A stretch of 64,000 nucleotides of DNA, from NCBI RefSeq assembly GCF_947242115.1, contig NC_074713.1, positions 7,995,501 to 8,059,500 of the forward strand, read 5' to 3'. Of the stretch, positions 37,601 through 47,023 are shown in pieces. The notes under the pieces are model-generated. The model did not search any database, had not been told where the DNA came from, and saw only the letters and a program-made list of their open reading frames with translations. Every line of letters begins with the position of its first letter. The stretch's first letter is position 1. The translations under genes and the position numbers were made by a program. The DNA is from Biomphalaria glabrata. Lineage: Eukaryota; Mollusca; Gastropoda; Planorbidae.

Positions 37601-40600
37601 AAATTGACTCAAAACATTTTGAAGAAGACATTTCAAAACAATATTCTTCTTGACTTTTTAAAGCCAGAGCAGTCAAAGTTAACAAGACTTATGAACATCC
37701 TTATGTTACAAAAAAAAAGGTTCAAAATGTCTTACTTACTTACTGTCACATGAAAATGATCTTAGGATGATCACACTCATTACAGACATACATTCACTAT
37801 ATTGTTCTGCATTATAGCATGGCCAGTGCTACCTCTTTCTTTATTAGACTTAATTTGACATGCATATTGGTCTGTTCAAACCCTTTTAAGCAACCTTTTT
37901 TGACATGGAACTCTTCTTACAAGAAAGTGAATTGTAGATAACTTTAATTCAGATAAAAAAAAGACCAAAGGGACACATTTGAATTCCAAACATATTGTAA
38001 AATATGTGCAAAATTGTGTTATATGTTTCTTTTCTTTCCTTACAACCTTCCTGGACCTCATTGCAGGAGTGTTCCTCCAGACCCCAGCTAGCTTAGATGG
38101 GGTGTGAAAATTTTTTGTTTGGGTACTACTAGTAAAAGCTTGAGAAACACTGGGTTACATTGTAAAACCTAACATCATATGCTCTGAAGCAGAAATACAT
38201 TATAATGTCTAAGTCAGCATTGGAGTAAATATTTGTATTTGTACCTTATGAAAACAAAATGATTATGTTAAAAAATAAACATACATTAAACATGCTATAA
38301 TATTAACCTACATTCTGCAAGGAGTATAAATTTAATGATAACATTTCAGGGTCTGAAACCAATGGGGAGGATGCATATTCACTTTGCTCCTGGTGAACCT
38401 GGACATCATGAAGTTATTAGTGGTAACTTTTTTTGTGTGTCTTTTTCTTTCTTTCATTCAATACTGAACCTTATTTTCACATTTTTAACAGTCACTTTCT
38501 CAATTGGTTCTAATCATTTTACACTGTTATTGTTATAAATTTATTATGTAACAAGGTGCAAGTGTTACATATAAATAGTATCATTGTTTTTTTTTTTTTT
38601 AGCCTTGATTCGTCTGCCCAGATCCTTAAAATTCCATGCAACCTACGTGCTTAATAATAAATAATTAATGAGATGTTCCAAAAGGAAATATAACATTTAA
38701 TGAGATGAAATTATTTACGATGAATAAAATGATGACATAATTTATTATTGAATTGAATAATATCACAGTTGCTGTAATATATGTATGTATGTTAATGTTT
38801 AGGAAAGCATTCTGCACCTTGCGGGTTACAAGCCCAACACAACACATCAGTACATATTTGGCACTCTAGACAACAAACGGCACAACACTAACCCACAGCT
38901 GGCTCAAGTGTAGACTCAATCTACAATACCATCACTAGCCCCCTGTACGGATGCAAAAAAGATAAATAGGAAAATTAGTCTACCAAACTTTAGCAGTGAA
39001 ACAACTCTGAGACGCTGTAATAATTTAAATACTCACCCTAAACAGGGGTGAACCAACAAACAGCAAATGAAAGGTTAAAGAGCTGGCAGATCAACATTTA
39101 GCATAATAAATGAACTGGTGCTAGAAAAATATAAAGTATGGACAAATAGACAAATACGTTGCCTGGACATATGCTATATCATTTTGGGATTGTCAGGCTT
39201 TGTTAAGGAGTAGTGTTGTTATCTTTCAAATAATGTAACATATGAGAGAAACACAGTGTAGAATATATGTTTCTTGAGTTTAATAGCTTCAAGCTCAATC
39301 AATAAATTTGTAATCCAGCAATGAACAAAGTTATATAAACCAAAAAGCTTTTTTATTATATGATGAATAAAATAACTTGACTCTCAAATAATATTGTAAA
39401 AAAAAAAATGAAGCACAGTGAAAATACAGCTCATTTTAGCTAGAATTTACCTTTACATCTTGTAAAACTTACTTAATAATGTAGTTACTTGTCACATGAC
39501 ATGGATTATACAGCAGGGGTGAAATGGGAAATTCCTAAATACTTACCTTAGCAGTTTAGACTCTTTCAACAAATTCAATTTTATTATATTGGATCATAGT
39601 ATTCAGAGTAACGTCTATGCCTGTTTATACTACATATTGTGTTCAGTTAATAAAAGTTCAAGCTATTGTTTAAGTTGTCTTATAACTTACAGAGGTTCCT
39701 TCAAAGAAGAAGATAATTATGTCATTATATTTTTTTTATTAAATCATTTTTTCATTGCTTGTATTTTCCTTTTCAAATCTGCATAGCATTCAAGAAGGAA
39801 TTGATAACTGTGAAATTCACATAGTTAGGTTTTTTTTTGGGTGGGCTTTCCATTAAAATGAAAAAAACACAATGAATACATAAAATGGGGGGATTTCTTG
39901 TCTGGTATAAGTTGTAAATAAGTAACAAGATGTCAGATAACTCCAATAGAAAGTCTGTATGCTGCTTTAAAAATCTTTTAAAAAATTCAATCATTGTATT
40001 TATTGTGTTACTCCCAGTGAGTAACATATAATGAGAAAATACTACATCTTTAGCATAGCAGTATTGACAGTAAAAGTGCTTAGCACTCATCTTTCTGTCT
40101 TGTTGATTCTCCTGAGGGTAACACCTTTTTTTAACTTCACATTCATTATCTTCCTCTAACTTGTTTCTGTCTATCAATGGCTGGTATCAATGTCCTGGAC
40201 TTAAAGATGATATTTGTTTTCTTAAATAATACGCTGCATTTCTACATTCTCAATCTTTCTTAATTTTATCTCATGGTCAGACATGTATCAGTGATGTCTG
40301 AACACAGCCATCAATGGCTGGTATCAATGTCCTGGACTTAAAGATGATATTTGTTTTCTTAAATAATATGCTGCATTTCTACATTCTCAATCTTTCTTAA
40401 TTTTATCTCATGGTCAGACATATATCAGTGATATCTGAACACAGCCAAGGATAATCATTCATTGGGAGGTTAAAATTAAACCACTTACACAATTGAAAAG
40501 AATTTATTAAATTGATTATTAGCATAATTCAGAGTACAGGTTGACATTTTCATTTTGACATTTGATTTATTTTAGGTATGAGAAATTCCTGCACGGTTCT

Positions 40601-41849
40601 AATTTATTTAAATTTACAAAAGGCTATGCAAGGTAAACAATGGCATACATACAACATACAGCTTGTTTTATTTTTAAAGATTTTTTATTTTTTTATCAAT
40701 TGTCCTAGTTTTAATTCATTAAAAAAATAAACTAATTTAAATTTTATCATACTAAAACAATTGAATAAAAAACAATGTAAATCTAAAATGTTATTTTTGT
40801 TTTTTTACAGATGGCATAGAGTTTTTTCTGTCTCCAAATAAAGTGATACTTTCTCCTGGTAATATAGATAAAGTCATTCCACCAGCTTATTTTGACAAAG
40901 TTATTAACAGAAAAACAGGAGACAAGGTGACAGTTTCAATTTACATTGTTGGTGGTTGCCATACTTACTTTGAGTTGTTGTTTTTTCAGCTCATAAACGT
41001 TTTATTTTTATTCATTTTGCCTAAAATTAATTCTTTGAATTTGATTTTTTTTGTATTTTAATAGAACTTTAATTGATGATCCTTTCAGAGCTTTTATTTT
41101 TTTATTTAAATTTAATTAAACAGCAATTTGTGTTTAGTTAAACAGCAATTTTAGTCTAACTAAACAGCAATTTAGTTTAGTTAAGCAACAATTTAGTTTA
41201 GTTTAACAGGATATTTTTTATTTTAACTTTTTTTTTCTAACTAGTCTTTTTTTTTTCCCTTTAATTTTATCGACATACTTTTCCTACTTTTGGGGGTGCA
41301 GTGGCGGAGTGGTTAAGCGCTTGGGTACCAAACATGGGGTCCTGGATTCGAATCTCGGTGAAGACTGGGATTTTGAATTTCTGGATTTTTAGGGCTCCTC
41401 TGAGTCCACCCAACTCTAATGGGTACCAGACTTAAGTTGAGGAAAGTAAAAGTGGTTGGTCGTTGTGCTAGCCACATAACACCTGGCTTGTTAACCGATG
41501 GCCACAGAAACAGATGACTAAACATCATCTGCCCTATAGATCGCAAGGTCTGAACGGGAAACTTTACTTTTTCCTACTTTTGTGTAAATAAGATCTATTG
41601 CTTCACTGGCTGTCTCTCCCCTTCTCTCCTCTAATAATTTGCTGTTTCTGAACTTCCAACTTTGTGATGATTTCTTGAAGTTTGATTAAAGTTAACAGTC
41701 TTTTGTTTCCTTTTTTTTTTCAGCTTTTACAAGATGGAGTTCCCCTAAATATTGAAAAAGAAGAACTGGAATCCCAATCTAGTATTGTAACTGCTGAAGA
41801 TATCGCCAATGAATTTGACAAAAAGAAAAACAGGAGAAAAAAGAAATAA
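34626..41849 (+). CDS. TRPT1: tRNA 2'-phosphotransferase 1 (Tpt1/KptA family)
   Basis: Eight exons: 34626-34649, 35517-35619, 36630-36799, 37233-37331, 38350-38422, 40576-40632, 40811-40926, 41724-41849. All have GT-AG sites and continuous phase, giving 255 aa. The enzyme moves the 2'-phosphate left by tRNA splicing onto NAD+, forming ADP-ribose cyclic phosphate. Seen: SKALSYLLRHGAEKRGLKL (22-40), LRIKANQGHSIK (88-99), VVHGTYVRPYKQIEKEGLKP, GRMHIHFAPGEPG, GMRNSCTVLIYLNLQKAM and the late SPNKVILSPGN...IPPAYF. The Arg-His-Arg-Arg active-site set known for Tpt1 is present as R30, H31, R89 and R159. A lysine-rich C-terminus (KKKNRRKKK) follows. The start ATG is in a short 24-nt coding exon (MAKAHKPK). 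Introns carry a hAT-type element, a SINE and small tandem duplications. The gene looks complete and functional. Confidence 0.96.
37368..38152. mobile_element. Non-autonomous hAT-type element
   Basis: Inverted ends CAGCATTTCTCAAGC (37368) and GCTTGAGAAACACTG (38152) are flanked by near-identical 8-bp repeats GGCTACAT (37360-37367) and GGTTACAT (38153-38160). The 785-bp interior has no transposase frame. It sits in the fourth TRPT1 intron. One mismatch in the flank and two in the ends suggest moderate age. Confidence 0.75.
38423..40172. other. TRPT1 intron 5, no clear feature
   Basis: AT-rich intron. A minus-strand open frame of 134 codons (39773-40177), rich in aromatic residues, resembles nothing I know. 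Its codon content looks like intron sequence. Confidence 0.4.
40173..40447. repeat. Tandem duplication, 2 x 137 bp
   Basis: Two head-to-tail copies start ATCAATGGCTGGTATCAATG and end CTGAACACAGCCA (40173-40309 and 40310-40446). They differ at only a few positions (for example ACGCTG/ATGCTG and ATGTATC/ATATATC), so the duplication is recent. It lies in a TRPT1 intron. Confidence 0.9.
41116..41212. repeat. Short degenerate tandem repeat (~23-25 bp)
   Basis: About four units of TTAGTTAAACAGCAATTTAG-type sequence, with variation at each copy. It lies in the last TRPT1 intron. Confidence 0.7.
41290..41572 (+). mobile_element. tRNA-derived SINE, family A (near full length)
   Basis: The head GGGGTGCAGTGGCGGAGTGG with TTAAGCGCTT and a B-box region GGATTCGAATCTCGG is followed by GAAGACTGGGATTTTGAATT, CTCCTCTGAGTCCACCCAAC, TAATGGGTACCAGACTT, GTGGTTGGTCGTTGTGCTAG and ATAGATCGCAAGGTCTGAAC. 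It lies in the last TRPT1 intron, in sense orientation. Confidence 0.85.
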
Positions 41850-42728
41850 TGAAGTTGATATTTAAGTTTTTAAATTGTTATATATTATTTTAATCTTTTG
41901 TTTTTACTGCCACAGTTTTTATTACAGCCTTTGGTAAATCCATGCTTAATACTAGTAATTTCATGAAAGAAAAAGAGAAAGGAATAAATTAATATATTAG
42001 CATAGATATTCATGCTAATTATTTACTGGAAATCTTTTGTAAGATATGTTTGCAATTGGTTTTTGCCTTAACTTACTTACATACTTGCCTATACACACAC
42101 ACTGTTATGTTTGCTTTTGAAAACTTGACAATCATAGTAATAAAGTAAGTAGTTATGTAATTTTTCTATTCACAAATTTAATTGGAAATTTTTTGTAATA
42201 TTTTTTTTACATTCTAATGATATACTTTGATTTTCTAATACAATGCAAACTTATATGATAAATATTGGTAACTTCTCTATATGTAGCTACATTTTAAGAA
42301 TTAGCAGAGAAGAAAAAAAGTAGTCGTGCAACTTATTGGTTTTAAGTGAAAAAAGACGCATCACAACAGAGTTTTAAAAAATCTAGTTATTTCATCCTCA
42401 TATTGTTTTTCTTATTCATTTTGAATTAGTTTTTAAACATTGTCAAGCCATTAAAAGCTTTTTTTAAAATTATATAGTATACAAGCTTGCTAACAATTTA
42501 GAGTTTATCCTCATAAGAGAAAATAAAAGATAAACAACAGAATATGATGTTAAGACTAATTGAACATTGCCTTCAGCACAAACTGATTGAGTGCGTACTA
42601 TTATTTTTTCCAACTATTACCGTAATATTGTATGGGGAACATTTCAAGGACTGATATAATAATAATTTAATAATTAATTAATCCTAAATTTAGGCAGGAC
42701 AGAATTAACTAAAATGCATCAATTATCA
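41850..42728. other. TRPT1 3' UTR and downstream sequence
   Basis: An AATAAA at 41983-41988, 134 bases after the stop codon, is a good candidate polyadenylation signal. Another lies at about 42140. Beyond that the sequence is AT-rich with no feature. Confidence 0.6.
41983..41988 (+). promoter_or_regulatory. Candidate TRPT1 polyadenylation signal
   Basis: Canonical AATAAA at a typical distance past the TRPT1 stop codon. Other AATAAA hexamers further downstream could also be used. Confidence 0.5.
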
Positions 42729-43001
42729 TGTTAGATAGCTAGTTTAGTTAGTTGGGTGGCGCACTTTAATGTACTGACAGTGAACGGATACTTTAGAATG
42801 ACGACATAGACTTTGGGGTTAGAGGTTAAGATTGACTTATAGAAATCAGTCAAGACTAGACTCTTGAGGGGATAACATCTTTTCATAGTGACAGACTAGA
42901 CTGTGGAACATTCTGTAATAAATGTTTGTTTGAAGTTCACCTTGAGTCAACTTGGTCATTGAGTCTGTGTTCCTGTTTAGTACCTGTTCAATCTTGTAAC
43001 A
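42729..43001 (+). mobile_element. Possible solo LTR (fossil)
   Basis: The unit begins TGTTAGATAG and ends CTTGTAACA, that is with TGTTA/TAACA ends. It contains AATAAATGTTTGTTTGAAGT about 85 bases before its end, in the layout of an LTR polyadenylation region. No convincing target duplication and no internal retroelement sequence were found, so the call is tentative. Confidence 0.35.
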
Positions 43002-43117
43002 TGATGTTCATGTCCTGAACTCGCAGTCGTAATACACTCAACAAGGTATGCACGCACTTAGTCTAAATAATCATCTTTAGAAATACTTCAGCTACATCTG
43101 ACTTACACATGCATCCG

Positions 43118-43188
43118 TTACACATATAAAGTTTATGCAAACTAAATCCTCCATTACACATATAAAGTTTATGCAAACTAAATCCTCT
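43118..43188. repeat. Tandem duplication, 2 x 36 bp
   Basis: The unit TTACACATATAAAGTTTATG plus CAAACTAAATCCTC occurs twice head to tail with almost no difference. Confidence 0.85.
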
Positions 43189-43398
43189 AACCTAACACTG
43201 TAACAAAGAAATAATCTTTTTATAAAACTAATGAAGTTAAGCTTGTCTTTTATTAAAGTACTTATACGCAACCAGTAATTTGTGAATTCATTGAAGTATT
43301 GACTAATAGTCTTATGTTTATGTTATTGAGTAAACTGTGTTTTATTAACTTTGCTTGATTAGATCTTGTTGTATTAAATAATTTGTCTTCATTTGCTT

Positions 43399-43625
43399 TG
43401 TCACAGAGTGCTATGGGTTCAAATCCTGGTGATGACTGGGTTTTTTTATTTCGGGATCTTTAGGGTGGCTCTGAGTCCAACCAGATTTAATGGGTACCTG
43501 ACTGTAGTTTTGAAAAAGTAAAGGCGATCAGTCATTGTGCTGGCCACATGACACCCTCGTAAACTGTGGGCCACAGAAACAGATGACCTCTACATCACCT
43601 GCCCCATAAATTGTAAGGTCTGAAA
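43399..43625 (+). mobile_element. SINE family A copy, 5'-truncated
   Basis: It starts within the B-box region (GGGTTCAAATCCTGGTGATG) and runs through GGTGGCTCTGAGTCCAACCA, TAATGGGTACCTGACTGTAG, AAAGGCGATCAGTCATTGTG and CCATAAATTGTAAGGTCTGA. Confidence 0.8.
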
Positions 43626-44159
43626 TTTTGTGAGCTCGTTGAAGTATTAGACTAATAGCCTTATGTCTAACTTACTTCTAAGGAGGCTTTTGGTATTTCC
43701 CTTTTCTAGAGAACACAATGCCAAACAAACAAAAAGTAGCGTGGGTGACAAAGGACAATTACTAGGGGGCTTTGGAAAATACAACCTTTTTTCTTAAAGG
43801 CCTGAAACTAAATGTGTGCAGTGTCCAATATTGTGTATTGCTTGCCTTACGATTTAATGATTTAAAAAAAAAAATTCTGGTAAAACTAACAAAAAGAGTG
43901 ATATCTAGAATTCAAGGGCCAAAAACTTTGTGGTCCAGGGGAGGGTCGATCTATTGAAGGATGTTAAAAAAAAAAAAAGTTAGGTAAAGTCATTATAATG
44001 GTTAGAAAATAATTAAAAATTAACAAGATTACAAAGACAGTTTGTGTGGAAACAAACTCAAAATCGGCCCCCGAAGTGGTCCACCCAGGCAGGCTTCAAT
44101 ATTTTCAGAAAGAACATCCAAATGAAATTATATCAAAGACAAATGAGAGATAAGAATGG
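43626..44159. other. Intergenic sequence
   Basis: No gene recognised. There are A runs, and a short piece (44050-44110) of higher GC content that may be repeat-derived. Confidence 0.4.
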
Positions 44160-44240
44160 AGAAAGAAGGTTGACAGATCTTGTGTAGTGCCCCAACGGTA
44201 CAGCAGATCAAAGGATAGGTGCAAGTGAATGCAAAGTTAG
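44160..44240 (+). mobile_element. LINE 3'-end remnant
   Basis: TTGTGTAGTGCCCCAACGGT and the following bases match the end of the LINE at 57520-57570 (TGCGTGGTGCCCCAACGGTC). It is short and degenerate, and lies next to a SINE. Confidence 0.55.
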
Positions 44241-44257
44241 ATTGAACCTTGCCTAAC

Positions 44258-44521
44258 TAGTTCCCCTTTCAGACCTTGTGGTCTATAGGGCAGATGATGT
44301 AAAGTTCATCTGTTTTTGTGGCCCACGAGGGTGTCATGTAGTCAGCACAACGACCAACCGCCTTTACTTTTCCCCAACTAATATCAGGTACCCATTGGAG
44401 CTGGGTGGACTCAGAGGCACCTAAGGATTCCGAAGTTGAAAATCCCAGTCTTCACCAGGATTCGAACCCGGGGCCCCCGGTTCGGAAGCCAAGCGCTTTA
44501 CCGCTCAGCTACCGCGCCTCT
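44258..44521 (-). mobile_element. tRNA-derived SINE, family A (well preserved)
   Basis: Minus-strand copy with an intact head (complement of ACCGCTCAGCTACCGCGCCT), a perfect B box region (GGATTCGAACCCGGGGC) and all body blocks through CAGACCTTGTGGTCTATAGG. This is the best-preserved member in the window. Confidence 0.9.
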
Positions 44522-44779
44522 CCTGGTCTTATAAGAGATGTAATTGTTTTGAAAAGGATCAATATCTTATTCGAATGCTCAAAAAAAAAAAAAAAAAAAA
44601 AAAAAAGGAAATATTTCCGCAATAAAAAAATTGTTCACGAAAATGACGTTTACAAGATTACTATTCTTTTTAATTTAGGTCTAACTTATAATGCACACTA
44701 ATTAGCTTTTTCTCTTTAAAAAACTGCTTGCATAACTGATTTTAAAAATTAGATTTTTTCGCTTTCAGAAAAAAAAAGA

Positions 44780-45720
44780 GCCGTTGCATCAGAACTTTGA
44801 ATTGTGTAAAATATTGTGATGTCGGATTTTCAATATCTTTTCTAGTTTACGAGATCTAAACGGGACTGACGGACAGACATTTCGCACAAAACTAATAGCG
44901 TCTTTTCCCCTTTCGGTAGCCGCTAAAAAAGCTCAGATCAAACTATCCAGAATTTATGAATATGCGTTTTTTTTTAAAATTCATCTGTAAAAAGGTTGTA
45001 GTTAGTTTATTTGTGTGTGTGTGGAGGGGTTGTTCTATTGGAAGAAAAAAAAACGTGATGGAGGACGTAGTCATGCGTCACTTTCCACTGATAAAGTGCA
45101 TGGTAGGTTGAAGAGGAGAAAACAGAAAATCTTATATATTGCGGGGTAAGGGAGTAATAAAGCTGGGAACCCGAGAATGTAGGTGTTTTAACAAAGTTTA
45201 TATCAACTCACACTGTCTGGTAAACCCATGCTCGGATCAAGTTGAAACTTTGCACACTGATTCATTGTACCTTACAAGACATGAATCAATAAAAAAAACA
45301 AAAACAACTAACAAACAATTATTTAATTAATTGTTAGGAATTAATTAATTTGGTTGATATCGAAATGAGGGTAATAACAGCTACTTAATGAGAGATGTAT
45401 ATATAAGGATTAAATCCCCTTATTACGTTTTGACACGCTTTTGTTTTTTTTATCCCACTTCCCATTCTCGGATCAAGTTGAAATTTGGCATAATTATTTA
45501 TAGTCAATGATAACACGAATCAATCCAAACATTAACCAATTGGTTCTAATTAATTTTGTTTTATATGGCAGAAAGGGGGCTAAATCTGCCATTTTCAGAT
45601 ACATAGCAGTAATTAACAGTTCTTTGTCTTATATAAACTTTTTTTTGTGTGTTTTTAGACTAAAAACGATAGGCCAAGGAAGTGAGTGTACAAATGCAGA
45701 TACTAAATTAGGGAATTGTG
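44780..45720. repeat. Unclassified dispersed-repeat block
   Basis: It contains a partly duplicated motif, CTCGGATCAAGTTGAAA followed by CTTTGCACA or TTTGGCATA (45231 and 45473), with a shared downstream ATGAATCAAT/ACGAATCAAT word. Nearby words (GACGGACAGACATTTCGC, CCTTTCGGTAGCCGCTAAAA) and AATTAATT-rich stretches also look repetitive. It has no open frame with a known domain. Confidence 0.4.
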
Positions 45721-46534
45721 GACCATTTGAGAAAAGGATGAAAGATTAAAAAAAAAAAAACAACAACACTGTGGGGACTGATAAAGTACATGGGTCACAA
45801 AAGTTTAGCAATGCAGGCCTTCCAATGTGGATGACAAAAAAAAAGAGAAATATTCCGTTCAAAATAAACATATATCAACTATTACAAACATAACGAAGCT
45901 CCATACACTGAAAACTCCCATTTACCGGCAGTACTTGTGGAGGAAACACAAACAACGTTTTAGCAATCGATACCATCGTTAAATATTAATCTTAAAAATC
46001 TTTTTCCCCCCCAAATTTTAATGCATCACGGTCATGGGCTGTGCCAAGTATTTTTCAAACTCATGCAACATGTCTCGTGTCATTATTATCAGCCAAAGAC
46101 AGTGGAGTCAACAGCTGCCTGTAAATCATATGATTCAGGGTCAACTTTAGGGTGTGCCTATACTAATTTTGAAGACGCTATACTTGAAGAGTCACCAAAA
46201 CTGTCTCTTTGTGCACTATCTGAGCGCTTTGCAACTTACTGATACGTTGAAAAAAGACTCAATTTTGTATACAAAAAAATAAACAAATTGGCCATCATCT
46301 GCATTCAGAAAAGACAAAGCAAAATAAGTTTTGTAAGATGGTACGAAAAAACTGCCTTTAAATCACGCACATTTAAGCCCACAGATGCAGTAATTGAACG
46401 ATTAATCGGAGGCCCTATTATAGGTAGCCTATAGATGCCTACTTTGCCTATGTCTAAGGCCGGCACTACTAGATCTATGAGTATAGAGGTGCAAAAATGT
46501 AAGTCTGTAAATTATAACGATAAAAGGTATAAGT
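45721..46534. other. Intergenic sequence
   Basis: No gene recognised; several A runs only. Confidence 0.4.
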
Positions 46535-46745
46535 AAAGTTCTTCTTTCAGACATTGAGATCTATAGGGCAGATGGTTAACTAGCAGGTTGTCATGTGGCC
46601 AGCATAACTACCAACCGCCTTTACTTTTTCAACTTAACTCCAGTACCTATTAGAGTTGGGTGGACTAAAGGGCCCCCTAAAAATCACTAAAATTCAAAAT
46701 CCTAGTCTTCGCCCAGATTTAAACCCTAAGGCCTGGGGATCTTGT
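46535..46745 (-). mobile_element. SINE family A copy, worn
   Basis: Minus-strand copy with ATTGAGATCTATAGGGCAGA, GTCATGTGGCCAGCATAACT, ACCGCCTTTACTTTTTCAAC, TATTAGAGTTGGGTGGACT and CAGTCTTCGCCCAGATTTAA ... GCCTGGGGATC. The tRNA head is incomplete. Confidence 0.75.
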
Positions 46746-47023
46746 GACATAGGGTCGTAGGTCAAGATATCGTAAAGTGTATTTAGTATATAAATCGAAA
46801 TATTAAACAAGCATCAGTTTTTATAACATGAAAGAGGGAGATAATTCATGTCAATTTGTGTAGATCTACTGTTTACTCTGAGTCTAGGATTGATAACTTG
46901 TTACCCTGCTTTGTATCGTTGGCACTTCCCAATACAGATTATAGTCAATATAGAAAATCTAATCTAGATACTATCAGACCACTCTGGTCTTACAGTGTCT
47001 GTGCTAACTAACTTACTAAGACA

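Noticed and set aside
42721-43010. Target duplication for the possible LTR at 42729-43001
   Set aside because: Flanking bases (TATCA and TGATG) do not match, so the LTR call is kept only as tentative.
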